A DNA stretch of 64,000 nt. Source: Paenarthrobacter aurescens. GTDB lineage: Bacteria; Actinomycetota; Actinomycetes; Actinomycetales; Micrococcaceae. Shown piece after piece: positions 19,131 to 27,561 of this stretch; positions within the stretch are counted from its first letter, which is position 1; each line of letters opens with the position of its first letter. The translations under genes and the position numbers were made by a program. Location of the stretch: positions 558,001 to 622,000 of the forward strand of contig NZ_JAOEFX010000001.1 of assembly GCF_025421775.1 (NCBI RefSeq). Direction: 5' to 3'. A model generated the notes under the pieces. That model was not told the DNA's origin. It ran no database searches and saw only the letters and a program-made list of their open reading frames with translations.

Positions 19131-19897
19131 TGCCGGCACCGGACCTGCTAACCGCCGAGCTGACGCTGACGGGCCGGATCACCACGGCCTCCAACGCTAC
19201 ATTTCTGGGCAGCATCGGCGACGTGCAAGTCGTCTATAAGCCCATAGCAGGCGAAAGCCCGCTGTGGGACTTTCCCCATGGCACGTTGGCACACCGTGAG
19301 GTGGCTGCCTATCTGGTCTCCCAGGCCTTCGGTTGGGACATCGTGCCCCGCACCTGGCTGCGCGATGGTCCATTGGGTGAAGGAATGGTCCAGCTCTGGC
19401 AGGAGCAAGACCCCGCCCAACACGCCGTGGACCTGGTGGCAACGGACCAAGTGCCGGAGGAAGGCTGGAAACACGTTCTCGAAGGACAGGATGAGAACGG
19501 ACAGATGGTCACCCTGGTTCACGAAGACTCGCCGGAGCTCAGGCGCATGGCCGTCTTCGACACGGTGGTCAACAATGCCGACCGCAAAGGCAACCATATT
19601 CTCGCCATGACGGACGGGCACCGGCACGGCGTTGACCACGGGCTGACCTTCCACCATGACCACAAGCTGCGCACGGTGCTCTGGGGATGGCTGGGAGACC
19701 CTCTCACCACCGGGGAACGCGAAGGCATTGATCGTGTCATCGAAGGATTGGACGGTGGGCTGGGCCGGGACTTGGCCCATTTGCTCAGTACCGAAGAAAT
19801 GGAAGCTCTCGCAACGCGCTGCGCCCGTTTGCGCTCGTCGGGGCGCTTTCCGACTCCGCGTGGTGAGATGTCGGCCGTTCCCTGGCCACTTTTCTAG
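19130..19897 (+). CDS. SCO1664 family protein (PI3/4-kinase-like fold)
   Basis: Predicted 255-residue protein starting at ATG 19130, which overlaps the TGA of DUF3090. Kinase-like elements: a glycine- and Lys-containing N-lobe (IGDVQVVYKPIAGESPLWDF), an acidic region TVVNNADRKGNHIL, and the metal-binding-like HRHGVDHGLTFH. The family is annotated as distantly related to phosphatidylinositol 3/4-kinases; its role with DUF3090 is unknown. In many actinobacteria mshC follows this trio, but here the next gene is the convergent hydroxybenzoate hydroxylase. Confidence 0.88.
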   Translation: MPAPDLLTAELTLTGRITTASNATFLGSIGDVQVVYKPIAGESPLWDFPHGTLAHREVAAYLVSQAFGWDIVPRTWLRDGPLGEGMVQLWQEQDPAQHAVDLVATDQVPEEGWKHVLEGQDENGQMVTLVHEDSPELRRMAVFDTVVNNADRKGNHILAMTDGHRHGVDHGLTFHHDHKLRTVLWGWLGDPLTTGEREGIDRVIEGLDGGLGRDLAHLLSTEEMEALATRCARLRSSGRFPTPRGEMSAVPWPLF

Positions 19898-19941
19898 CGA
19901 CTTGGGAACAGCTGGCCCCAATGGAAAGCAGCGGCCACCGC

Positions 19942-19967
19942 CGTCGTGCTTTAAGAAACGCACGACG
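19942..19967. terminator. Hairpin between convergent genes
   Basis: An eight-base perfect inverted repeat, CGTCGTGC and GCACGACG, surrounds a ten-base A/T-rich loop (tttaagaaac), midway between two converging stop codons (19897 and 19994). It could terminate transcription from both sides. There is no long U-tract. Confidence 0.5.
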
Positions 19968-19993
19968 ACGGCAGGCGGCTTGAGCGCGCAGCG

Positions 19994-21244
19994 TCACGCT
20001 GGCAGCTGGCTGGCAACCCGGGGCGCCTCCGGCGCCGGCAATCCCTCCCCTGTCTGGCCGTAGAGCCAATCGTTGTACTGAAAGTCGTTATCCTTGCGGC
20101 TCTTGAAGAGCAGATTGCGCAGCGTCCGGCCCAATCCGGAGACATGCCAGGATTCACCCCAGACGCGGGCGGTGCGCTGGACCCTCGCGGTACGTGCGGC
20201 GCGGGCGGAGTTGAAAGCGGCCAAGGCCTCGTCCCAAGCAGCGGGGTTGATGCCGTCGGTTGTGAAGACGGTGCCCGCGGTGACGTCCTGCAGCACGGCC
20301 GCGTCCTCCAGGGCCTGGCAAGCGCCCTGTGCGAGGTACTGGAGCATGGGATGGGCGGCATCGCCCATGAGGACCATGCGCCCGGCAACCCAGTCCTCAA
20401 CCGGATCGCGATCATACATGGGCCAGCGGATCCCGGTGGCGAGGTTCGCAAGCGCGGACTGCACCGCCGGGACGCAATCCTTATAGGCGGCCTGCAGCTC
20501 GTCAACTCCCCCGTATTGCTCTTCACCGCGCTCAAAGGACGGAGATTTGAAAACAGCCACAGTATTCAGCAGTTCACCTTTGCGCAGCGGGTACTGCACC
20601 AGGTGGCAGTCAGGGCCGAGGTAGACCACAACGTCTTCGAGGTCCGTGGCAGGGGTCTCTGATGTGATGGGAACGGTTCCCCGGTACGCCACATACGCAG
20701 AGGAAACGGGTTCATCTGATGCCACCAGCGGGCGAAGCGTGGACTTCAGGCCGTCGGCGCCAATAACGACGTCCGCTTCATAATCCACGCCGGCTTCTGT
20801 ATGAACTATTCCCCGGCCGTTCACGGTTTCCACGCCGTTCACCATGACATCGTTGATCAGCTTAACCCCGGCAGCTTCACATCCCTCAAGGAGCACACGG
20901 TGCAAGTCACTGCGGTGAATCACCACATAAGGGGCGCCGTAGCGTTCGGCAAACTCCCCGCCGAGCGACTGACGCGTAAGCTCTTCGCCGGTGATGGCAT
21001 CGCGGAACACCAGGTGCTTGGGCTGGACGCCGATGTCGAGTGCTTTCTCCAGCAGCCCCCATCTCTTCAAAATGCGCGAGGCATTCGGTGCCATCTGCAG
21101 GCCGGCACCCACCTCACCGAACTCGGGCGCCCGCTCCACGAGCGTGACGTTGGCACCGTTTTCGCGGAGGGCCAAGGCTCCGGCGAGGCCGGCCATGCCC
21201 CCTCCCACAACCAGAACGTCGGTGGAATCAGGGTATTCAGACAT
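19994..21244 (-). CDS. FAD-dependent 3-hydroxybenzoate 6-hydroxylase (probable)
   Basis: Predicted 416-residue flavoprotein monooxygenase that would hydroxylate 3-hydroxybenzoate to gentisate with NADH and O2. It has the FAD-binding GGGMAGLAGALAL, the VVIGADGLKSTLR segment around the DG motif, and GDAAHPMLQYLAQGAC. ATG 21244 follows an aaggag site; the open frame upstream is inside the transporter gene. It overlaps the MFS transporter stop by 8 bases. The nearby gentisate dioxygenase, hydrolase and isomerase genes argue for 3-hydroxybenzoate over salicylate as substrate; salicylate 5-hydroxylation is the alternative. Confidence 0.85.
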   Translation of the reverse strand: MSEYPDSTDVLVVGGGMAGLAGALALRENGANVTLVERAPEFGEVGAGLQMAPNASRILKRWGLLEKALDIGVQPKHLVFRDAITGEELTRQSLGGEFAERYGAPYVVIHRSDLHRVLLEGCEAAGVKLINDVMVNGVETVNGRGIVHTEAGVDYEADVVIGADGLKSTLRPLVASDEPVSSAYVAYRGTVPITSETPATDLEDVVVYLGPDCHLVQYPLRKGELLNTVAVFKSPSFERGEEQYGGVDELQAAYKDCVPAVQSALANLATGIRWPMYDRDPVEDWVAGRMVLMGDAAHPMLQYLAQGACQALEDAAVLQDVTAGTVFTTDGINPAAWDEALAAFNSARAARTARVQRTARVWGESWHVSGLGRTLRNLLFKSRKDNDFQYNDWLYGQTGEGLPAPEAPRVASQLPA

Positions 21245-22541
21245 TGTTTGCTCCTTGCGGGACTTTGGTGGTGATTTTGACTGCGACGCCGGCCAGCAGC
21301 AAAGCTGCGATTGCGGCCGCTCCAGCGAACGCGAGGAAGTTGGAGTTGACGCCCATCCCGGCAGCCAGCAACAAGCCACCCACCTGGGGTGCTATGACGG
21401 CTCCGATGCGGCCAGTGCCCAGCGCCCATCCGAGGGCGGTCCCCCGCAAATGGTCGGGGTAGTGGCTGGCGACGGCAGCGATGATGAGGCACTGCGTGCC
21501 GTGGGTTCCGACGCCGGCAAGCACCAGGGCGAGATAGACGACGCTGACGGGCGGACTGACCAGGAGAACGGCAAGTCCGACGGCGGCGACGGCGGCTGCC
21601 GCTATCGCCGTCGGAATTGGACCGAAGCGTGTGCCCGCCCAGGCCGTAATGACCGATCCGGCAACGGCACCAAGGTTCAGTGCGAGTGCGAAGGTCAGCG
21701 CCGAGCCCAGGTTGTAGCCCGCCAGCTGCATCAGGTTGGGTAACCATGTGCCCAGGCCATACCAAGCGAACAGGGTGGCTATGGTGGCAAGGGCAAAGAG
21801 GATGCTGATGCCCAGGTAGGGTGCGCGGAGCAAGCTGCGGAAACCTGCGGAGTTCTTGGACTGACCACTCTTCATGGACCCTGGCGTCAGCGTCTCCGGA
21901 ATGTACTTCAAACCCAGCGGCACCACGATGACCAACGCCAGCACGGCCACCAGGAACATGGCCTGCCATCCGAAGGCGGGAATGAGCGGGATGCCCACCA
22001 GGGCGGCGAGGGATCCACCGATGGGGACACCGGACATCATGAGCGTGGCAATGGTGGACCGCCACTTGGTGGGAACCAGCTCCGCGACCAATGCGTTCGC
22101 CGAAGGCACCAAACCTCCGAGTCCGATGCCGGCGAGCAGCCGCAGAGCACCGAACACGGCCGCGTTGGGAGCGAACGCACAGAGGATGGTGAAGACCGAA
22201 AAGAGGATCGCGCAACCGAGGATGGTTTTGCGCCGCCCCCAGGAATCGGCCATGCGACCGGCAAAAATGGCTCCGATCATCATGCCGAGGAACGCCATGG
22301 AGCCAATGGTCCCTGCGGTTGCCTTGGTCAGGCCCCAGCCGGTTTCAGCAATCAGGGAAGCCTGGACGGTGCCGTACACAATGAGGTCGTAGCCGTCGAA
22401 GACCACCAGCAGCCAGCACACCAGCACGGCGAGTGCCGAGCGTTTGGAGAACCGCGGAGAGCTGCTGCCTGCGGGAACATCAACGGTGCCGGTTCCGGAG
22501 GATGACCCTTGCGACGCTGCAGCGGGAAGTGTGTGATTCAT
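21237..22541 (-). CDS. MFS transporter, aromatic acid:H+ symporter type
   Basis: Predicted 434-residue, 12-helix transporter. The helix 1 motif FDGYDLIVYG and the loop 2-3 motif GRMADSWGRRKTI are those of the AAHS family (PcaK, BenK, GenK). It is the first gene of an operon with the hydroxybenzoate hydroxylase and is divergent from the IclR regulator, so it most likely imports 3-hydroxybenzoate or gentisate. ATG 22541 is preceded by ggtggg. Confidence 0.9.
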   Translation of the reverse strand: MNHTLPAAASQGSSSGTGTVDVPAGSSSPRFSKRSALAVLVCWLLVVFDGYDLIVYGTVQASLIAETGWGLTKATAGTIGSMAFLGMMIGAIFAGRMADSWGRRKTILGCAILFSVFTILCAFAPNAAVFGALRLLAGIGLGGLVPSANALVAELVPTKWRSTIATLMMSGVPIGGSLAALVGIPLIPAFGWQAMFLVAVLALVIVVPLGLKYIPETLTPGSMKSGQSKNSAGFRSLLRAPYLGISILFALATIATLFAWYGLGTWLPNLMQLAGYNLGSALTFALALNLGAVAGSVITAWAGTRFGPIPTAIAAAAVAAVGLAVLLVSPPVSVVYLALVLAGVGTHGTQCLIIAAVASHYPDHLRGTALGWALGTGRIGAVIAPQVGGLLLAAGMGVNSNFLAFAGAAAIAALLLAGVAVKITTKVPQGANNV

Positions 22542-22577
22542 CCCACCACTGTCAGATGAAGAGTACTCGGGGGGCCA

Positions 22578-22597
22578 TATAATTCTGTTGTGCAGAA
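22578..22597 (+). promoter_or_regulatory. Promoter/operator of the IclR gene
   Basis: A perfect -10 box TATAAT (22578-22583) runs into the palindrome TTCTG-N5-CAGAA (22583-22597), sharing one T. Transcription from this -10 would start at about 22590, which is the first base of the GTG start codon, so the message may be leaderless. The same -10/operator fusion occurs in front of the gentisate dioxygenase gene, which makes it a good candidate for the IclR binding site and an autoregulatory switch also affecting the divergent transporter operon. Confidence 0.65.
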
Positions 22598-23429
22598 CAG
22601 CCCAGCGTCACAACCAAGCCGGAAACCAGACCCCACCCGGAAACCAGCGCAGAAGCGGCCCACGTATTCCATCGAAGCCGTGGACAACGCCCTGCAGCTC
22701 CTCCAACTCCTCCGCGATGGCGGCGCACTCCGCCTCAAGGACGCGGCGGCAGAGCTTGGTGTCGCGCCCTCCACTGCCCACCGACTGCTGGCGATGCTGG
22801 TGTACCGGGGCTTTGCCGTGCAGGACGAGAACCGCCGATACGTTCCTGGCCCTGCCATGGGAGTTGGCCCGGCGGGACTAAGCTGGACCCGGCAACTGCG
22901 CGACCTCGCCCAACCCCATATGGAACTCTTATCCTCGCGTCTGGATGAGACTGTCAACCTCATGGTCCGGGTGGGCACCAAAGTCCGCTTCCTCGCCACC
23001 GTGGAAGGCAGCAATGTACTCCGGATCGGTGATAGGCAAGGGACTGTCATGCGGGCCGATAAGACGTCCGGCGGCAAAGCGATGCTGGCCGAACTCGAAC
23101 CCGGCATGATCGAGCAACTGTTCCGGGGCCACAATGCGGAGATCGGCGGCGACACGATCCAGGCTTCTGACTACCCGGCCTTTCTGCGCGAGCTGGACAG
23201 CATCCGGGGAAACGGATTCGCTGCCAATTTTGAGGGTACGGAGGAGGGCGTCAGCGCACTCGGGATGGCGCTCCACAACCGGCACGGGCAGGTGGTTGGC
23301 GCACTCAGTGTCGCCACTCCAGCCACGCGCTTCCGTAAGGTGTTCGACGCCGGTTTGGTGGCTACCTTGCGTGCAACCTGCCGCCAGCTGGAAGTGGACA
23401 TCGCGGCCAACCCGGCCGAAGGAGCCTAG
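22590..23429 (+). CDS. IclR-family regulator of the gentisate genes
   Basis: Predicted 279-residue regulator. A winged helix-turn-helix occupies about residues 28-85 (LRLKDAAAELGVAPSTAHRL, then LVYRGFAVQDENRRYVPGPA), followed by the IclR effector domain with SRLDETVNLMVRVGTK and TSGGKAMLAEL. It sits between the two halves of the gentisate locus, as GenR does in Corynebacterium glutamicum. There is no Shine-Dalgarno sequence before GTG 22590, in line with a leaderless message. Confidence 0.9.
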   Translation: MQNSPASQPSRKPDPTRKPAQKRPTYSIEAVDNALQLLQLLRDGGALRLKDAAAELGVAPSTAHRLLAMLVYRGFAVQDENRRYVPGPAMGVGPAGLSWTRQLRDLAQPHMELLSSRLDETVNLMVRVGTKVRFLATVEGSNVLRIGDRQGTVMRADKTSGGKAMLAELEPGMIEQLFRGHNAEIGGDTIQASDYPAFLRELDSIRGNGFAANFEGTEEGVSALGMALHNRHGQVVGALSVATPATRFRKVFDAGLVATLRATCRQLEVDIAANPAEGA

Positions 23430-23522
23430 GTGGCCTCACAACGCACCACCTCCGCGTTGCGAGGCCCGCTCTGCGCCCCATTCACGCACCTTTCCGCGCA
23501 TAACGGACCCCGCAACGCACTC

Positions 23523-23542
23523 TAGAATTCTGTACAGCAGAA
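23523..23542 (+). promoter_or_regulatory. Promoter/operator of the gentisate dioxygenase operon
   Basis: The -10 box TAGAAT (23523-23528) overlaps by one T the palindrome TTCTG-N5-CAGAA (23528-23542), exactly as at the IclR promoter. The match extends outward as AATTCTG and CAGAAATT. It lies 78 bases before the dioxygenase GTG, leaving room for an untranslated leader with the gaggag site. Binding of the IclR protein here would block RNA polymerase. Confidence 0.65.
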
Positions 23543-23619
23543 ATTCCTCTGACTCCCGGCGGGCCATCCATAGGGTCGAACTACGCCAAAAACTGTTCGC
23601 ACCCTATCGAGGAGTCCCC

Positions 23620-24747
23620 GTGTCCATCAGCGCCGAGAACCCAACTCATGAATCTGTGGCCGCCGCGCATGTTGTGCCGGAGCCGACTGCGGAGGAAGCT
23701 GCCCAGTTGGAGCAGCTCTATAAGGATTTCGATCGGGAGAACTTGATCCCGTTGTGGACGGAGATCGGTGATCTGATGCCGATGGTTCCCACGCCGAAGG
23801 CCGTCCCGCATGTGTGGCGCTGGAACGATTTGTACCCGTTGGCCGCACGCGCCGGTGATCTTGTTCCTGTAGGGCGCGGTGGGGAACGGCGGGCCATTGC
23901 CCTGGCCAACCCGGGCCTGGCTGGTACGCCGTATGCCACTCCGACGTTGTGGGCTGCGATCCAGTACCTGGGCCCGCACGAGGTTGCTCCGGAGCACCGG
24001 CATTCCCAGAACGCGTTCCGTTTCGTCGTCGAAGGTGAAGGTGTGTGGACGGTGGTGAACGGGGATCCGGTGGCGATGCGCCGTGGTGATTTCCTGTTGA
24101 CCCCGGGCTGGAACTTCCACGGCCACCACAATGACACTGACCAGCCCATGGCCTGGATCGACGGGCTGGACATCCCGTTCGTGCATTATGCCGATGCCGG
24201 GTTCTTCGAGTTCGGCACCGAACGTGTCACTGACGAAGCGACCCCGGACATCTCCCGTTCCGAACGGCTCTGGGCCCACCCCGGCCTCCGCCCACTGTCC
24301 GGGCTGGATGACACCACCAATTCCCCCATCGCTGCCTATCGCTGGGAACACACCGACGCAGCCCTGCGTGAGCAGTTGTTGCTGGAGGACGAAGGCCACC
24401 CGGCCACGGTGTCCCAGGGCCACGCCGCCATCCGGTACTCGAACCCGACCACCGGCGGGGACGTCATGCCCACCATCCGGGCCGAGTTCCACCGACTCCG
24501 GCCCGGCGCCACCACCGAACCGCTCCGCGAGGTTGGTTCCAGTGTCTGGCAGGTCTTCGAGGGCACCGGCACGGTGGTGATCAACGGCGACACCAAACAG
24601 CTGGCCAAGGGCGACTTGTTCGTGGTCCCGTCCTGGCAGGAATGGTCCCTGCACGCGGACACGGAATTCGATCTGTTCCGTTTCAGCGACGCCCCCATCT
24701 TTGAACGACTGAACTTCAACCGCAGCTACACCGAAGGACCCAAGTAA
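23620..24747 (+). CDS. Gentisate 1,2-dioxygenase
   Basis: Predicted 375-residue bicupin, non-haem Fe(II) ring-cleavage enzyme converting gentisate to maleylpyruvate. GTG 23620 follows gaggag at 23609; the frame is open further upstream inside the IclR gene but that part is not coding. The N-terminal cupin carries the metal ligands in PEHRHSQNAFRFVVEGEG and GWNFHGHHND; the C-terminal cupin (VWQVFEGTGTVVINGDT) is degenerate, as in known enzymes. The hydrolase start follows its stop directly. Confidence 0.95.
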   Translation: MSISAENPTHESVAAAHVVPEPTAEEAAQLEQLYKDFDRENLIPLWTEIGDLMPMVPTPKAVPHVWRWNDLYPLAARAGDLVPVGRGGERRAIALANPGLAGTPYATPTLWAAIQYLGPHEVAPEHRHSQNAFRFVVEGEGVWTVVNGDPVAMRRGDFLLTPGWNFHGHHNDTDQPMAWIDGLDIPFVHYADAGFFEFGTERVTDEATPDISRSERLWAHPGLRPLSGLDDTTNSPIAAYRWEHTDAALREQLLLEDEGHPATVSQGHAAIRYSNPTTGGDVMPTIRAEFHRLRPGATTEPLREVGSSVWQVFEGTGTVVINGDTKQLAKGDLFVVPSWQEWSLHADTEFDLFRFSDAPIFERLNFNRSYTEGPK

Positions 24748-25571
24748 ATGAGACTCCTGACCATCCGCACCGCTGAAGGAACCAAGGCCGTCCGCCAGGA
24801 CGGCGGCACCCTGACAGAGATCCCCGGCTTCGCCGATGTCGGCGCCCTGCTGGCGGACCCCGCCTGGGAAACCACCGCGAAGGCGGCCAACGGCGCAACG
24901 CACGCCCTCGACGGCGCGGACCTGGCCGCCGTCGTGCCCGCGCCGGGGAAGATCATCTGCGTCGGCCACAACTACCCAACCACATCAAGGAAATGGGCCG
25001 GGAAATCCCCGAGCACCCCACCCTGTTCGCGAAGTACACCGAGTCGTTGATCGGCCCGAACGATGACCTCGCCCTGCCGCAGGAATCGGACACCGTGGAC
25101 TGGGAAGCCGAACTCGCCGTGATCATCGGCAAGAAGGGCCGTCGGATCCCCGAGGCCGACGCGAAAGACCACATCGCCGGGTACGCGGTCCTGAACGACA
25201 TCAGCATGCGCGACTACCAGTTCCGCACCATCCAGTGGCTCCAGGGCAAAACCTGGGAGAACTCCACCCCGTTCGGCCCGGCCCTGGTCACCCAGGACGA
25301 ATTCACCGCCGGGCCGCTCATGACCTCCGAGGTGGACGGGGAAATCCAGCAGTCCACCCCCACCGGCGACCTCGTCTTCACCCCCGAATTCCTGGTCTCC
25401 TACATCTCCACCATCATCACCCTGAACCCGGGCGACGTGATCGCGACCGGCACCCCCGGCGGCGTCGGCCACGCCCAGGACCCCAAAAGGTACCTGCAGG
25501 AAGGCCAGCTCCTGGTCACCAGCATCGAGGGTCTGGGCCAGCTGACCAACCGCGTGGTCAAGGAAGCCTGA
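24748..25571 (+). pseudogene. Fumarylpyruvate hydrolase (FAH family), interrupted by a frameshift
   Basis: The start (24748, directly after the dioxygenase stop) reads to VPAPGKIICVGHNYP. At about 24978 the frame breaks: tacccaac needs one more base (taccgcaac) to read NYRNHIKEMG. From there the other frame continues MGREIPEHPTLFAKYTESLIG, EDA-type metal site DTVDWEAELAVIIG, DISMRDYQFR, and GTPGGVGHAQDP to the stop at 25571. Intact, it would cleave fumarylpyruvate to fumarate and pyruvate, the last gentisate step. All neighbours are intact, so a sequencing error or very recent mutation is likely. Confidence 0.88.
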
Positions 25572-26335
25572 TGGCAGCCCGCCACGACCTCACCACCGAT
25601 CCGGGCCTGCAGGAAGACCTCCTGCAGGCCCGGCGGGGCACCGCGTTCTTCGCCCGCAAACTCAACGAACTCACCGATGCAGAGCTCGACGGCGGCACCC
25701 TCCTTCCGGACTGGACCCGCCGCCATGTGGTGGCGCACGTGGGATACAACGCCCGCGCGATCGCCCGCTTGGTCGAATGGGCTGCCACTGGTGTTGAAAC
25801 GCCCATGTATCCCTCTCCCGAGGCCCGGAACCACGAGATCAACTTCGGCGCGACCCTCTCGCCCATCGCGTTGCGGAACCTGTTCGACCATTCCGCCGTG
25901 CACCTGTCCGTCGAATGGCGCGATCTCCCGGACGCGAACTGGGCCAACGAAGTCCGCACCGCCCAAGGCAGAACCGTCCCCGCCTCCGAAACAGTGTGGA
26001 TGCGCACCCGCGAAGTCTGGATCCATGCCGTGGACCTGGACAACGGCGCTAACTTCTCTGACATCCCCGCCCCCGTCCTCGAACGACTACTCAAAGACAT
26101 CACCGGCGCCTGGAAAACCCGTGGCACCGACACCGGGCTCCTGATCAAGGCGACCAACACTGCCGGAAACGGCGCTGAACTCACGTTTGGCGACACCAGC
26201 GCCGCGGACCCGACGATCATCACCGGCCACCTTCCCGCCGTCGTCGAATGGGCCACCGGCCGCGGCACCACGGGCGTCACGGCAACCGGGCCCCACACAA
26301 ACGGGATCACGCCATCTGCCCCACCATGGATCTAG
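25571..26335 (+). CDS. Maleylpyruvate isomerase, mycothiol-dependent DinB type
   Basis: Predicted 254-residue enzyme isomerising maleylpyruvate to fumarylpyruvate with mycothiol as cofactor. The DinB-like N-terminal helical bundle carries zinc-ligand candidates: His56 in RHVVAHVGYN, and Glu148 and His152 in MRTREVWIHAVDL, spaced as in the C. glutamicum enzyme. The C-terminal part has the SCP2-like strand pattern. The ATG overlaps the TGA of the hydrolase. It fits the mycothiol biology also shown by the mycothione reductase at 48.9 kb. Confidence 0.92.
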   Translation: MAARHDLTTDPGLQEDLLQARRGTAFFARKLNELTDAELDGGTLLPDWTRRHVVAHVGYNARAIARLVEWAATGVETPMYPSPEARNHEINFGATLSPIALRNLFDHSAVHLSVEWRDLPDANWANEVRTAQGRTVPASETVWMRTREVWIHAVDLDNGANFSDIPAPVLERLLKDITGAWKTRGTDTGLLIKATNTAGNGAELTFGDTSAADPTIITGHLPAVVEWATGRGTTGVTATGPHTNGITPSAPPWI

Positions 26336-26436
26336 CCGCCACGACGGGTCCTTGGCGATGAGTTGAAGGTTGCCACACCGGAGGTTTGCCGTACGCTTTG
26401 CAGAGTTGCTGCTCTCCTACGCGTGAGGATGACGCC

Positions 26437-27165
26437 ATGTCAGGCGAGATTACCGTTCCCCTGCTGCCTTGCCGGTCCATCGACGAGATCGCGGACTTCT
26501 ACCAGATGCTCGGCTTTGAGCGGACTTACTGGCAGACGAAGCCCTACCCCTGCGTCGGCCTCCGCCGCGAAGACTTCCAGCTGCAATTCTTCGGGCTGGA
26601 CGGCTTCGACCCGGAGAGGTCGTACGGCTCCTGTGTGGTCCTGGTGGAAGACACCATGGCGCTTTACGAAGCCTTCGCCGCTGCCATGCGAGCGGTGCAC
26701 GGCAAGGTGCTCGTCGCCGGCATCCCACGAATGACCAGGCCACGCAAGCGTAAGAACAGCGGCAACGCCACAGGCTTCTCAGTCGTGGACCCCGGCGGCA
26801 ACTGGATCCGCATCTTCCACAACACCGACGCGGCGGACACTGGCACCGACGAACCTTCAAGCCAGCTTGCGAAAGCAACGCGGAACGCGGTGGTGCTGGG
26901 CGACTCCAAGGGCGACACCCGGCAGGCCGCACGGATCCTGGGCAGCGCGCTGAACAAACTCCGCGGCTCTGCGCCGGTCACGGAGCTGGTGGAAGCACTG
27001 GTCTATGCCGCCGAGCTCGCGATGCGGCTCGGCGAGCAGGCGCAGGCCGGCGAACTGCTGGCGGAGGTCGCAGCCATCAAGCTCACCGGCGAGCAGCGGG
27101 AGAGCCTCAGCGAAGCACTGGCGAACGCAGCCGATCTGGAGCAGGCACGGACCGTCGGGAACTGA
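26437..27165 (+). CDS. VOC/bleomycin-resistance-like protein with helical C-terminal domain
   Basis: Predicted 242-residue protein. Residues 1-130 are one glyoxalase/VOC module (VPLLPCRSIDEIADFYQMLG, LQLQFFGLDGFDP, FSVVDPGGNWIRIF), as in ShBle-type binding proteins. The remaining part is a helical, Ala-rich repeat-like domain (AAELAMRLGEQAQAGELLAE). ATG 26437 is preceded by gagg. The fusion of a Ble-like module with a TPR-like tail occurs in actinobacteria; ligand unknown. It starts 100 bases after the gentisate operon and may not belong to it. Confidence 0.85.
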   Translation: MSGEITVPLLPCRSIDEIADFYQMLGFERTYWQTKPYPCVGLRREDFQLQFFGLDGFDPERSYGSCVVLVEDTMALYEAFAAAMRAVHGKVLVAGIPRMTRPRKRKNSGNATGFSVVDPGGNWIRIFHNTDAADTGTDEPSSQLAKATRNAVVLGDSKGDTRQAARILGSALNKLRGSAPVTELVEALVYAAELAMRLGEQAQAGELLAEVAAIKLTGEQRESLSEALANAADLEQARTVGN

Positions 27166-27189
27166 CTACAATCCCGCCGCCGGGCCGCG

Positions 27190-27480
27190 TTAGGAGACCG
27201 CCTTCTCGACGAGTCCGCGAATCGTGGCCTCTGTCGCTTCATCCAGCGAGGTTATGGTCCATGCGACCGGGTGCATGTGTGCGCCCTCCTCCTGTATGGG
27301 ATTCACAACTTCACCAAAGCCAAATACTAAGTACTCCTTGTCCGGCTTGATGTAGCAAACATCCTGGCCGTCCTTTACATAGAAGGGCAGTCCCCACCGT
27401 ACGATCGGCTCCAAGGAGGGGGCGCTCTCCCGGATAATGCTATGCAGGCGCTCTCGTCGGCGACGAGCGCCGGTGCAAGC
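27190..27480 (-). pseudogene. DUF1801-family fragment lacking its 5' end
   Basis: On the minus strand residues reading RERLHSIIRESAPSLEPIVR, WGLPFYV and CYIKPDKEYLVFGFGEVVN resemble the central and C-terminal parts of DUF1801 (YdhG-like) proteins. Similarity begins before the only start codon in the right place (TTG 27414), and an in-frame stop at about 27481 removes the expected N-terminal 20 to 25 residues. It is convergent with the VOC gene at 27165. A short expressed protein from the TTG cannot be excluded. Confidence 0.5.
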
Positions 27481-27561
27481 CTACGACGCCGGGGAAAGGT
27501 AGTCGAGGCGAAAATTCGGCGCAGCCCGTTGGCGGCGCAGGGCGTATGCCACCATTGGTCC

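Noticed and set aside
21067..22215. 382-codon minus-strand frame overlapping the gentisate transporter and hydroxylase
   Set aside because: It is the neighbouring frame of two well-supported genes on the same strand, with Arg/His-rich composition.
23581..24969. 462-codon minus-strand open frame opposite the gentisate dioxygenase
   Set aside because: The plus strand carries an excellent bicupin dioxygenase; the antisense protein has no motif and no ribosome binding site.
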